DNA from: Plectrocnemia conspersa
Lineage: Eukaryota > Arthropoda > Insecta > Trichoptera > Polycentropodidae
Assembly (NCBI GenBank): GCA_009617715.1
Contig: VTFK01000245.1
Coordinates: forward strand, 62,001-126,000
Direction of reading: 5' to 3'
Length of the DNA: 64,000 bases
Positions 49,401 through 59,315 of this stretch are shown here, piece after piece (position 1 is the first letter of the stretch; every line of letters starts with the position of its first letter). The position numbers were made by a program, and so were the translations under genes. The notes below the pieces were generated by a model. The model searched no databases. It worked only from the letters and a program-made list of their open reading frames with translations, and had not been told where the DNA came from.

Positions 49401-52400
49401 GCACCCTTGCATCAGGGAGGGCATTTCAGTTTTTTCCAGTGGGGGGGGGGGGCAAAAGTTGGCCAATCAGTGGTCGAATTCATTAAGATTCATGGTATTT
49501 CATTAAACGACATGCATTTTTTTGACCGAATTCCCCCCTCCCTCATTGCCCCCCATATCACGTCGCACATGGAAACGCATGATTATCTAGAATTCATGTT
49601 AAGACTAATAACAAAATTACGACTTAAAATAAGTGATAATCGAATGAAGCATATCTAAACCAAATTTTGACAAATAAGAGAGCGCAAAAAACAATTGTAA
49701 TAATTGTTTTTGCGCTCTCCTATTGACCAAAACTTGTTTTGAAAATACTTTGATCAGCATATTAGATATATGTATATATATTAGAAGTCCATAGTGATAT
49801 CGGTAAGGATAGCTATCATATCTAAAACTATAATTAGTTTTAGATCTTTCATTAGGTTAGGTTTGGGTGTGTACAGCAAATGAACATTTTAGAGCAGCAT
49901 ATAATTTCACTATCGCCTATCAGCTAAATTATATTTTCGCTAGTAGAAATATATATCTACTAGTAAAAATGTATTTGGACTTCACTAGTGAAAATATAAC
50001 TTCACTGAAAAATATACATTCACTGTAACATTTATTACACAATCGCATGTAAATAAATAATAATAAGTATGTAAATGTATATATTACCATGTATGATATA
50101 GTTAAAGTCATATAATTTTATTAGCACTTGCCAGATAACTTATAGTTTCACTGCTAAAAATATATATCTAGCAGTGAAAATGTATTCTGACATGATTTCA
50201 CTGAAATGACATATTTAAAAAAATATTTTCGGAATAGATTCGAGACTTTAGATTTTCTTTGAAGGATAACCCGAAAATTTCTGGTTTAGAATCAGGGACG
50301 TCATCTCAGCTTTTTCCGGGGGGGGGGGGGAAGCAAAAGTTGGTCAGTCAGTGGACGTTTTTATTAATATTTCAATTTTATTAACATTCATAATATTTAT
50401 TTAAACGAAAAAAATTCAAGGGGGGGGGGAATACTCCCACCTGCCCCCCCCCAAATGACGTCTTTAGTTTGCAGGGTGCTAAATGAGCATAACACTATAC
50501 TTTTTTGTTATTTCAAATTAATATCATATTTCAAAATGAAGTAATATATTTTTTCCATACACCCTTCTCTGTTCTTCTAAATAATAAATACAATAGTGTA
50601 ACACCTTAAGTGTAACAAATTTCACATAATTATTAATAGTGCATAATCAGAGAAGAGTATAAAAAAAAAAGTTGTATGGCAGAAGCATTGGAATAAGTCG
50701 TGTTCATGCGTATTGTTCACATGAATAGTATAATTTAAAGTTCAATGTTGGAATAGAAGTAACAATCCCATACCAACAAGACAACACTCTTTGTCATATG
50801 TTTTAGGAGAAGTCAATGGTTAGTTTGCATTAACGAGGTTAACGGTCATGGATTGGGCTACAGGCAGTGGTGTCTAGAACGCGTCGGAGCAACGTTCTAG
50901 TACATTTTATCACGACCGGAACGCGTTCCTGTACGTTTTTTTTTAAATATCTGTTAAAATTTTTTAAACAGCTTACTGCATAATCCACTTACAAAGCAAT
51001 GAATAAAATAATCAGGGTAATTGTCTCCGGGTTCACATAAACTAAAATCATTGATCACCCTAAAGGGCAGTAGCATTCTGATTTCCATATATTTTATGGA
51101 AAATATCTGACTTACTTCAAATGCAGATTTGTTTCACACAGTAATAATTACCTTCTTTTTATTAGGATCGTTTTGAACATAAGAAGATCTTGACACTGTG
51201 ATATTCGGAGTTCTTGTATCCAAAATACAGCCTTTTCTATTGCACGGCTTAGTAGCAGGCGGCTTATTTGAAGAACATGCAGAGTCCGGTTTCTGAACGA
51301 CATGCGACTGTGCCATTGTTTGCTTGCATTCAACCTAATAAAAGTAAATATTAAACACATTCTAACATACATAAGCATTGAAATATAATATTATATTACT
51401 TTTCTCTCTTTTATCCCTCCACCACATGGTCTTGAACATTTACTCCAATCCGACGTTTCCCAATCCACAGGACAATCCAAAACGTTACAGTACTGTCTAT
51501 CTGACGGCGGTGGTTGAGGACACATATTGCTCGGTACGATCACTGTATTTCCTCCTCCTCTTGTTACCTAAAACAATTTATTAATTGAATAATTTAAGTA
51601 ATAACATAATAATGTAATGCTTAAATAAATTATAAATACTTCGTGTATGCAGTGAACTTCTCTTGTTTGTATTCCAATTCCGCATGATCGAGTACATAAT
51701 GAAAAGTCGGAGTAATTCCATCTATAATAATAAATATGGGTGATATACAAACATATAAAACAGTATAAATATAATTAGACATACCTAGGAGGACAAGGAT
51801 GGTCGTTGCAAGTCTTGATTCGGCTCTCGGGCTTTGTTTCTGGTGAACACATATACGGCGTAGAAATCTTCTGCGTATCGTCTCGTACACAATTGATGAT
51901 CAATTCCTACAGATTGATTAATGTTATTATATAAATTATATATTTAATATCAGGTTGAGTAGTAAATCATCGTGTATTGAAACCTAACAAGGGGCAAGAC
52001 TAGAATGTGTGTCATCACCGATATTATTTAATTTGTAATTATGAAAATTGCAAAACATCTGTAATGTGTATTAGATGTTGTCTTTCTATAAAAATACTGA
52101 AAATTATAGCTATGGTGAAGAAGACACTCACTACTACAATTAATAGTGAAGGTCTGGCGTTTGACATACCTGGAGTCAGAAGCGTATATTTGAGTGGATC
52201 ATAAAGTACTTTGTAAACGAATTGATAATAATCAACAAGAGCATATTATAAGAAACTTTGGATGTCGATAAGGATAGATACAAAGAATAAGAATATATTT
52301 TTTCATGATATAAAAACCTACTATGTATACACAAAAAATACTTGAAATAATTTTATAGACCAGTTATTCTCCTAAATTGTTTAAAATCAAATATGGAAAT

Positions 52401-52861
52401 GACTTTGTACTCAACCTATTATAGTCAAAAATTGTTACCTGTACACCTCCCAAACAAGAAGCACTGCAATGAGTATATCCTTGCTCTCTCCAAGAATAAG
52501 ATTTACCCGGTGTACCGGGAGCTACTCTGATGGGATCACCATAGTTTGACGCTCTGTAATGATTTATATTTAATAATATGTTATGAATTCAATACTGATA
52601 TATTTGTAATACCTATAGTTTTCGTTTGCATATAAAGAAGGTTGATTTGAATCTCCGTAAGAAGTTCCATAAGCCATCGAGCACGGTTCCATTACGCATC
52701 TTTCTGATTCTTCCGCAGGCTTCGCACCGCTGCATTTATAATCAGGCAGTTTGGCGATCGTTCTGCTGAACTCCAAGAATATTTTGCAGTGCACTTCGCG
52801 TTTCCTTATGCCCTCTCCGCACGTGACGCTGCACGGTCCCCAATCGGCGTCCTTTATGAAG
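40141..52861 (-). CDS. nolo: ADAMTS-like matrix protein (TSP1 repeats, Ig, PLAC), 3' part of gene
   Basis: Fifteen minus-strand exons, 5' to 3': 52861-52613, 52553-52439, 51906-51785, 51721-51640, 51567-51400, 51334-51152, 49300-49148, 49077-48896, 48738-48582, 47825-47736, 45204-44972, 44903-44596, 44518-44373, 40467-40317, 40250-40141. Every junction is GT-AG and in phase; the total is 2449 nt, about 815 residues to the TAA at 40141-40143. Domain order: four TSP1 repeats, one Ig domain, a charged linker, three TSP1 repeats, PLAC. There is no metalloprotease or Kunitz domain, which separates it from ADAMTS enzymes and papilin and points to the ADAMTSL1/3, nolo and MADD-4/punctin group. These are secreted matrix proteins; MADD-4 organises neuromuscular synapses in C. 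elegans, while Drosophila nolo is named for a nerve-cord phenotype. The first exon seen starts inside a TSP1 repeat, so the signal peptide and N-terminal repeats are missing here. The symbol is assigned from domain layout, not from alignment. Confidence 0.9.
40600..41400 (+). pseudogene. R1-like LINE reverse-transcriptase remnant
   Basis: Plus-strand pieces in shifting frames: EVSMVIFADNVAVLVTDKTT (an F-A-D-D box with the second D changed to N, about 40740-40800), GELAKLIPYIGGSKLKKKK (about 40960-41010) and RFASPYYTVSEISIPLINRL (about 41140-41200). The order (FADD box, then a PNIGGPR-like block, then an RV-AYRTVS-like block) is that of R1-clade LINEs. Many stops show it is a fossil. Confidence 0.7.
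41430..42175 (-). pseudogene. jockey-like LINE fragment with an internal deletion
   Basis: On the minus strand, CKHHSTMHQLNRLTEHI leads into LLDIEKAFDTVWYDGLMYKL, the start of the RT palm. Then, after YLDSK, the frame jumps directly to LKFKKHITELRLKG, normally ~150 residues later. Further on, ACPVWSNASNTNFNKLQVIQ and NKAVKI show the C-terminal region, ending DYDKIKLKFKCK. The RT core including the YADD box is therefore missing. Insect jockey-clade elements have this layout. Confidence 0.75.
43211..44224 (+). mobile_element. pogo-like DNA transposon with intact termini
   Basis: Terminal inverted repeats CCCTAAATTCTTGTCTATAA (43211) and, complemented, CCCTAAGTTCTTGTCTATAA (44224), flanked by TA on both sides. 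Subterminal DNA repeats ATAAGCCGG-like words about five times on the left (43225-43345) and three on the right (44126-44205). The interior encodes a broken DDE transposase. Length is 1014 bp. It lies in the ADAMTSL intron 40468-44372, antisense to the host gene. Confidence 0.9.
43376..44038 (+). pseudogene. pogo/Tigger-type DDE transposase remnant
   Basis: Successive plus-strand frames give LCVTAGGEKYKPLVIFKRK, then GVVVTANEK, then GWVDADMVSYWLE, then ITKEVKERVAKYSQ and AVIPRGLTSKLQPLNLSVNK, ending in an acidic tail EIPEFFNEMFDWF. This matches the order of the DDE_1 (pogo, Tigger, jerky) catalytic domain. Frame changes near 43495 and near 43545-43600, and loss of the conserved D-S-x-x-x-H block, show it is dead. 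The last 140 codons (43616-44038) are still open. Confidence 0.85.
44373..44903 (-). CDS. ADAMTSL exons encoding TSP1 repeats 5 and 6
   Basis: Exons 44903-44596 and 44518-44373. The first holds WIITEWSKCSQTCGGGGFQI and RAAKC, then WKAEEWSSCDTSRCFEWNT; the second continues with AMQRREVNC and ends with WRTEPWSE, the opening of repeat 7. Repeat 6 has lost the usual CSxxCG; it reads CDTSRCFEWN, so one conserved glycine is absent. The donor of the second exon (GAG then GTTAGT) opens the nearly 4-kb intron that is full of transposon fragments. Confidence 0.88.
44972..48738 (-). CDS. ADAMTSL linker exons, charged and low-complexity
   Basis: Three exons (48738-48582, 47825-47736, 45204-44972) join the Ig domain to the next TSP1 block. 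They encode no recognised domain. The first carries IGGIGIEDQSHEQRP and then a K/E-rich run (DKNRDRLIKEREKEKEKQ). The second is acidic (PQPDDDYSDKESGS). The third is rich in N, S and D with NST and NLT sequons that could be N-glycosylated. All three are flanked by canonical splice sites and keep the frame. The second, at 90 nt with phase 0-0, could be skipped without a frameshift, so alternative splicing is possible. This inter-domain region is expected to be disordered and to diverge quickly. Confidence 0.8.
45994..46252. mobile_element. Possible hAT-type MITE in an ADAMTSL intron
   Basis: Begins CAGGGCGGACTCAG and ends CCAGCTGGCCCTG, so the outermost bases are inverted (CAGGGC/GCCCTG). Flanks ACCATGTA and ACTATATA match at 6 of 8. 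The interior is GC-richer than the surroundings. An 81-codon open frame inside it matches nothing I recognise. Confidence 0.5.
48896..49300 (-). CDS. ADAMTSL exons encoding an Ig (I-set-like) domain
   Basis: Two exons, 49300-49148 and 49077-48896, joined in phase 0. The first gives KVGGSATVFAGTQIKIKCPV with the B-strand cysteine and IQWAKD with the core tryptophan. The second gives LRITDLTHRDAGVYTCVAGK, the F-strand D.G.Y.C motif. Length and spacing fit one Ig domain split by a single intron between the two sheets. In vertebrate ADAMTSL1/3 and in MADD-4, Ig domains also lie between or after TSP1 blocks, which supports the family call. Confidence 0.9.
49415..49570. repeat. G/C-tailed MITE family, copy 1
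   Basis: Opens with CATTTCAGTTTTTTCCAGTG and a G run, then GGCAAAAGTTGGCCAATCAG, CATTAAACGACATGCATTTT, and closes with a C-rich run before ATATCACGTCG. Three other copies in the window share this order (50288-50465, 61345-61520, 61773-61905). It is noncoding. Confidence 0.75.
49620..50230 (-). repeat. Hairpin-rich repeat family, copy 4 (reverse, truncated)
   Basis: Reverse copy inside the ADAMTSL intron 49301-51151. A shortened foldback (GAGAGCGCAAAAAACAATTG / CAATTGTTTTTGCGCTCTC type, about 49677-49720), the TTGGGTGTGTACAGCAAATG block, then repeated hairpins such as TTCGCTAGTAGAAATATATA with its complement (49930-50190). The AAGGGTTAACT half is absent. Confidence 0.7.
50288..50465. repeat. 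G/C-tailed MITE family, copy 2
   Basis: Begins GGGACGTCATCTCAGC and a run of about 12 G, then GCAAAAGTTGGTCAGTCAGT; ends with runs of C and AAATGACGTCTTTAG. GACGTCAT and ATGACGTC form short inverted ends. It lies in the ADAMTSL intron just past hairpin-family copy 4. Confidence 0.75.
51152..52861 (-). CDS. ADAMTSL exons encoding TSP1 repeats 1-4 of the visible part
   Basis: Six exons separated by introns of 59 to 532 bases. Signature segments: DADWGPCSVTCGEGIRKREV (52861-52613); GYTHCSASCLGGVQ spliced to ELIINCVRDD (52553-52439 to 51906-51785); WNYSDFSLCTRSCGIGIQTR (51721-51640); and DWSKCSRPCGGGIKERK spliced to VECK (51567-51400 to 51334-51152). Each shows the TSP1 layout W..C...CG.G...R...C and ends in the CxxxxC-type pair (VMEPCS, NDHPCPP, VLDCP, NRKGC). 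Repeat 2 lacks the standard CGxG because CLGG replaces it, which may weaken the CSVTCG-like surface. Introns fall inside the repeats at varying phases, so splicing must be exact to keep repeats whole. Confidence 0.9.
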
Positions 52862-53875
52862 CTGTAAAGCGATTAAAGCGATATTAGTATCAATTTTTTT
52901 GGTGATCGATTAGCTATTGTTATATTTCTGAAGTATAACTTTATAAATCATTACGCCCAAACAATTATACAAAGCAATTATGTTCATTATAATTTGAAAA
53001 CATCATCAAAATGTTTACATTCCTTACGTTGATTTTTGTAAACGCGTGATTCAGTACAATTGCAGAAGCCAATAAGAATACGTCTTTACGTAAAAATGCC
53101 GATATTAAAAAGCGAAAAATACAGAAGTACCGATTTACCTTACTTTAAACATTATTCATAAACCTAAACACACTTGATCATCTATCAACTAGCTATCAAT
53201 TTTTTCAATCTATATTATCTTACACAATAATACTTGAACTTATCCGTCTAAACCAATTTTTTAATTCATATCTGTATTTTGCTTCAAAACATGCATGATA
53301 TTGTTTGAAATATCATTGGTATGACCTACGGTTTTTGCACCACATGCTGAAAAAATGTCTTTAAACGCAAACAGGCGGCAAGCTCTATGATCAATTCAAC
53401 TTTCAACTTTGCACGTTAGCAAGTTTTCTGTTTTCCAAAATAGTCAATGAAAAATGAAATAAAAAATAAAATTATTGTACACAGTGCTTCATATGCTTTA
53501 ACTTTACGCTAATATGCTATTATGTAACGTATTGTTACATCATGTTACATTTCTTAACATATAAATCACTTTTGTAAGAAGATCCTTATCTTGCTCAAGT
53601 TTATGATTTTTACATAAATTTAAACATTGAATTATGCACAATTGTGTTAAATTAGATCCTAAATTGGTATGGAAAATTTACATAAATAATATATACTTGT
53701 ATCGTACCAGTTAATTTTTTTCTACAAAAATATAAATCTATGAACATAAATAATTAAGTCAATTTTAAAACCATTATTAAAATACATATTTCACTCGCGA
53801 CTAACTTTAGAGCATCTTATCCAAATCTGGATGTTTTGAAAAACCTTCAATAATAAAAATGTAATATCTTCAAAG

Positions 53876-54043
53876 CAGGGCTGTAGAGTCGTAGCATTGT
53901 ACGCGGAGTCGGGGTCGTAAAAAATCGACCGACTCTGACTCCTTTTTAACCCTTTTCACCCCGATCAATATTTTTTTAATTGTTCCTTGTAAAAAAAGTC
54001 GGTGTCGGAGTCGGGAAAAATTTACAACGACTCCACAGCCCTG
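53876..54043. mobile_element. hAT-type MITE of the AGTCGGAGTCGG kind
   Basis: Termini CAGGGCTGTAGAGTCGTAGC and the complement of CAGGGCTGTGGAGTCGTTG, flanked by a perfect 8-bp duplication CTTCAAAG (53868-53875, 54044-54051). It is 168 bp with internal GGAGTCGGGGTCG and GTCGGTGTCGGAGTCGGG. It is noncoding and sits upstream of the visible ADAMTSL exons. Confidence 0.9.
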
Positions 54044-57000
54044 CTTCAAAGGCTAATATTTGGAAGATAGTGATCGGGAAAATATTTTTTTTAGTTTAAT
54101 ATGGAGTAATATAGATACAATATATGCTTTCTATAAATCAGCAATGATATCAATACCAACTTTAAACTCACAACATTTGAGTGGATCTTATCATCTTAAA
54201 AATATTTTTTATGTAAATAACAAATATTTTTTTTTAAACTGATTTATATACAACTGATATTTATGTATATAAAATTGATAATTATTTTTTAGTTAATAAA
54301 TATTTTCAATGGGCTGACCATAATTCCCTAAGAGAAAATCAGAATAAAAAGGGAAAGGGGGGGTTTTTTTATAAATTCACTTCTTTTTGAAATTCATTTT
54401 ATTATATTTTTAAACATATATCATAATTGCCAAAAATATAAAAAAATATTTAGTAAATTAAAAATTATACTAAGAATCAGATATCAAAACCAAACTGTGT
54501 AATGGATTTTTTAGTCCTTCTAAACTGTTTTTAAAAGGTACTTTAAAATAATATTGCGGTTCATTTGGTTAAAGAATAAGTTTACTTTTTTGTATAAATA
54601 ACATATAGTTAAATATTAATATATTTTTTAACTGGAATAATCATTTACTTATTTTATATTAAATCATTTTTTTAATATACAAGTATACATGTACAAATAA
54701 ATATTTTCGAACCATTAAAAGGTACTTTTTAGATTATATTTTCAGGTGTTTGATTATAATTTCTGGAGACAAAATTGATATGGAACAGTGGAATGGGAGA
54801 AAAAGGTTCAAGGAGGGGGGTTAAAAATACATATTAATACTTACCAATAATCATAACTTGGATAATAAAATATAAAACAGAAAAATAGTTTTTGTGGCCT
54901 CCAAATAAAGGCAATTCACTTATCGGAACCAAATAAAAAAAAGTCTTAAAATGATATGAAGCGAAAAAATCTTTGGTTTTGAGAAACCCCTTCCCTCCAC
55001 CAGATTCGGTCAGATTACGGTCGGAAAAGATAGTTTGAGCGGTCGCCGAGGAAGGACATAACCGCGATACACAGAGAGGCCTACGCCTGGCTTTGCACAT
55101 ATAGAGGTATCTCTTAAGAGGAGTTTCAATTTTAGCCCCCAGAGACTTACTCAGGAGACCCGGAAACAAAACACCAAGAGCCAGCGCTACTACGTCCTCC
55201 AGATGATCGACGAAGCACCACAGTTAACTCAGCTATAGGAATTATGTCGCTGAGGATCTGCGTCCCTAGATATCGTGTCTTTTGAATATTGCATCTCCAG
55301 TAGCACCAGTGTTTTATTTTTGTGATATGTATTTGTCGCGATCATAGGGCAAGTATTAGCAATTATGCAATGTATATACGCGTTACAAGGGCAATAAAAA
55401 GTGCTCAGGGATCCGAGGGATTAGCTAAAAACCATATGATATGGTACGAGACTTTTACAATTATATAAAATACAAATTTATTGCATAGTACTGTTAAACG
55501 CAACAAGAGGAATATGGGGTTACCAAAGCTCAAACTGTTCAAGATGTGATGGTTACGTTAATATTTTAACAAGAATTCTTCCCTAGTCATAAATGCATAC
55601 GTAGAGTATATAATACACTTCCATTTGGAATTAACTTCTGACAAGAACTTTCCCCTGATATCCCCGCCCAGATATTTAAGAAGAGCTACGCCAATCATCA
55701 CATGAGACTTCGAAGGTCAAGAAAGCAGCCGCTTCCCTCTTCACAGCAACCCTGGTCCAGCTAAGACGTCCAAAATCCAAAGTTCTTCTTTCCAGACTTG
55801 TCTCAATTTAATATTCAGGCAATTCGATTAATGTTTTAAATTTATTGTTTCTAAAATCCCTATTTCATTAATCGTAATTTTAAGTATAAACTGTGTTTTA
55901 TTTTAATAGTATTATTGAAGCTTAGTGCCTTGTCCAAAAAATCATCTTCAAACGTATTTTTTATTTGAAATTTATTACTCAATATATAAATTGTAATTTA
56001 TTATTTGCCAACAATTCGATTTGATAAAAACTGCTGAGTTTTAATAATAATGTTGAGATTTCTCATGGAGAGGGTAATTTAAATAACATTTAATAAAATA
56101 GGGCCTACTTTTAACTGTAGCAAATTAGACTTTGTAGCGCGTTAAACGACAAACAAACATTTCTAACGCGTTCGATCAAATTGCATTAAGTATATTAATT
56201 TAGCTAACGAAGGCAGCAAAACATTAACGTTTATGTAGTGTGCGCGTGACTTTATATTTAATTAAGCTTCGGATTTCCAGTTAATCTCACACACCAGATT
56301 AGAATAATTTAGAATAATTTTAAATGTAAACGAGTTTGACTTTCAAAAATAATTATTGCAAATATTTTAGTTGAAAATTAGATTATTTTATATTAGAATA
56401 TTAAATTGTGCGCAAAAGGCCTTGGTCCTTTGCCCTAAATTTATATATTTAGCAGCCCTAAAGGTGTGAAATCCGTCCGATTTAATAATTCACCATCACG
56501 CAGTAACGCCATTAGCCCAAAAATTTTGCTTCTAAAAATGTGCATGGACATTAATTTAATTTATTGTAAAATTTATACGGCTTTTTGTGGCACTAATGAC
56601 CCATAAGACGTTCGATCTTTCGTTTAACTATCAAAAGTTCTGTTATATGTAATAATTCAACGCTGATATATGATATTATATTGAATTTATTATAGTCTTT
56701 GAGCATTTAACTGAAAATATTTATTTCTCAATCTAAATTTTAAATCGCTTTTTAAGCCAAGTCTAGACTGGCAGTTAATCCATATGGAAAATGCTAAACG
56801 AATTTCGATAAATCGTCTCATACCGAACCATCTGCCATCATAAATATTATTAAAGTAAAACATACATTTATATAAATATGTTGTGTGCGTTAATGTATTA
56901 TTTTCATATTTATTTATCATTGTATATATCAATTTTGATCGTAACCATAATAAACAATGATCAAAAGTGAAACATGACATGTTCATCTACGGCAAGCCAT

Positions 57001-59143
57001 ATTAAAAATAGTAAATGCATATTGTGCTCTGTATTTAATATAATAATGTAACCAATTGTGCTCATATCTGTGCTTTTATTCCATAGAAATCATTGTGCAC
57101 GAATAGGAAGCGAGTGCTCTGAAAAATATGTGTGTGTTTGTGATTAATTGAAAGTATACATAATTAATATAATATGAAATAATTAGTAATATAGTATATG
57201 TAGTATATATAGATAGATAAAGAAAAACAGTAGTAATAATAGGAACGAAAAACGTAGCCAAGAAAGTATCAGAAGATTGTGCAAGTCATCATTGTAAGAG
57301 TATTTCACTGTGTATGTATGTATTTGTATCTGTGTATTTGCATGAGCGTGTTAATGCATATCATGTGTATAGACGTGTTATAGATATACAACATCACAAT
57401 TTTTCCTATGAGGCTAATGTGGAAACTTTAATATTTCATAATCTCTTATAAGTATCTCTTAAGTAATTGAGTTCGGTCTGATCGTGTGTGTATTTTATAT
57501 ATCAGTAATATGTTGCCATAAAATATAAATATTAATAGTATTTTATACATATAAATATATATTGAATTGTTCGATTATATAAATGTCAATTAATAACTTA
57601 AAAATAATGACCCATTAAAGTATTTTAATCAAATAAAAAAACTATAGGCCATTCTTACATCTTGATCGTATCAAAAGTTTACTCTCTTTATGCATTAATA
57701 GGATGAGAAAATATGAATGGCACGATTGGATTATATTTCAGGTGATAAAACAAGCCGTCAGATTAATATATTATACAAATTATTAAGAATATGGATTTCC
57801 CTTATATACCAATTAGTTAATTGATTTCCCAAAGTACAAGTATCCATCGTGATTTTATTATATTACCATTTTAACAAATCTTAATATATCGTCTTCGACA
57901 GATAATTCAATGCAAAAAAAATAAAGACAATTTATGTATATGAATGAATATTTATGTATAAAATAGACATGATAAATAAAAATAGATATGATAAATTTAA
58001 GATTATTTCAAGAATTATATATTTTGTAAAAATCAAACATTCGAAGATATGTTTATAAATAAGACAGTGTAAAAATTATGGATATCATAGAAAAATATCA
58101 AAAATGGAAAGTATGAAAAAAAACTCGAGTCTATGTAATATTGATGGAGAAAAGAAGTGTACTATTGATGAAAAGCTCAAATATACAAGGCGTGATACAT
58201 AATAACGACAGTTTAAATTTTAATTAAAAGTAATTTATTTATTCTGCTCTTCTAGTAGTCCTCATTGGACATTGTGGGGTTAAAACAATGCTTTTGTACA
58301 TCAAAATGACAATGGTTTATCTAACTGACATTAGAAATCAGCAGAACACTCAAAAGTGCACGATAGCCATGCACATTTTAGAAAATCATTACAAAGATTT
58401 TTTTATAAATAGATTTCGAAACTCTAATGCCCTTGCATAAGATAAAGACTGTTTGGAATTACCCTTTTTAATTATCAGACGGTTGTTTAACGGCTTCAAA
58501 ACCAACATTCTAAAAGGGATGATTTTTGAAGGTGTGGTTAGACCCAAATGCGATTGGCTCTTGATTGGCATCTATCTATACATTCATGATTACTAAAAGG
58601 AATAATATAAAATATGTAATAAATCAGTCACATCACATTCACAATAGCGACGACTACAGTACATACTCTCAGATACGAATTTTTTATCATCAATCAAATC
58701 ATCGATGACCACAACGAGTATTCTCAAGAGCCAATTCGAGTGTACCGCTAGATACTGGTATCTAAATATTTCTGTACATATTTTTGATAAATTGTATATA
58801 TTGTACAATAAACTGTTATAAGCTTTTTAAACTATCTGAAATACATTTGTGGAATGCACTATTCTAAATGGTATTTTAAACTCTCTTAGCGATTTTGCTT
58901 TAATCTTATCTATCGTTGCAGAATAAGAATAAGAAAAAGAGGGACATTACTGGAGAGGTCTCGTTTTCTTAAAGAACGTCAAAATTCGATTAGCATAAAA
59001 TTTGACGACTATTTAACGAAAATGTTTAATTTTACGTTTATTTAGAATCATTCCATTGAGACTTTAGTATCATTCCATCGAGACGATTGGACATTTATTT
59101 TGATGTTTTAACCATACATCTATGAGTTTATACATCTACTAAT

Positions 59144-59315
59144 CAGGCGCGTACGGTGAGATACATTCTCTTTCGCTCGCTAGCGTGTTAAGTGACGAGA
59201 GTGAGTGAGAGATAAGGGCGTGCACTGCTTCTCACTCACTCTCGTCACTTAACATGCGAGCGAACGAAAGACCGTCGCGACTGATGGTCCGGCATCTATC
59301 TTTTCAACGCGCTTA
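59144..59315. mobile_element. Foldback MITE, GC-rich, copy 2
   Basis: Starts CAGGCGCGTACGGTGAGATA, with inner arms GCGTGTTAAGTGACGAGAGT and its complement. The right end (AACGCGCTTA) has diverged and gained extra sequence. Flanks CTACTAAT and GTACGAAT agree only partly. Same family as 26429-26602. Confidence 0.75.

Noticed and set aside
50876..50945. Possible MITE with GAACGCG / CGCGTTC words
   Set aside because: Only one short stretch, no bounded ends and no flanking duplication.
54834..55169. 111-codon minus frame as a possible 5' exon of ADAMTSL
   Set aside because: It has a donor-like site but no TSP1 or cysteine-rich pattern, and its phase cannot be tied to exon 52861. Kept only as a note in the regional entry.
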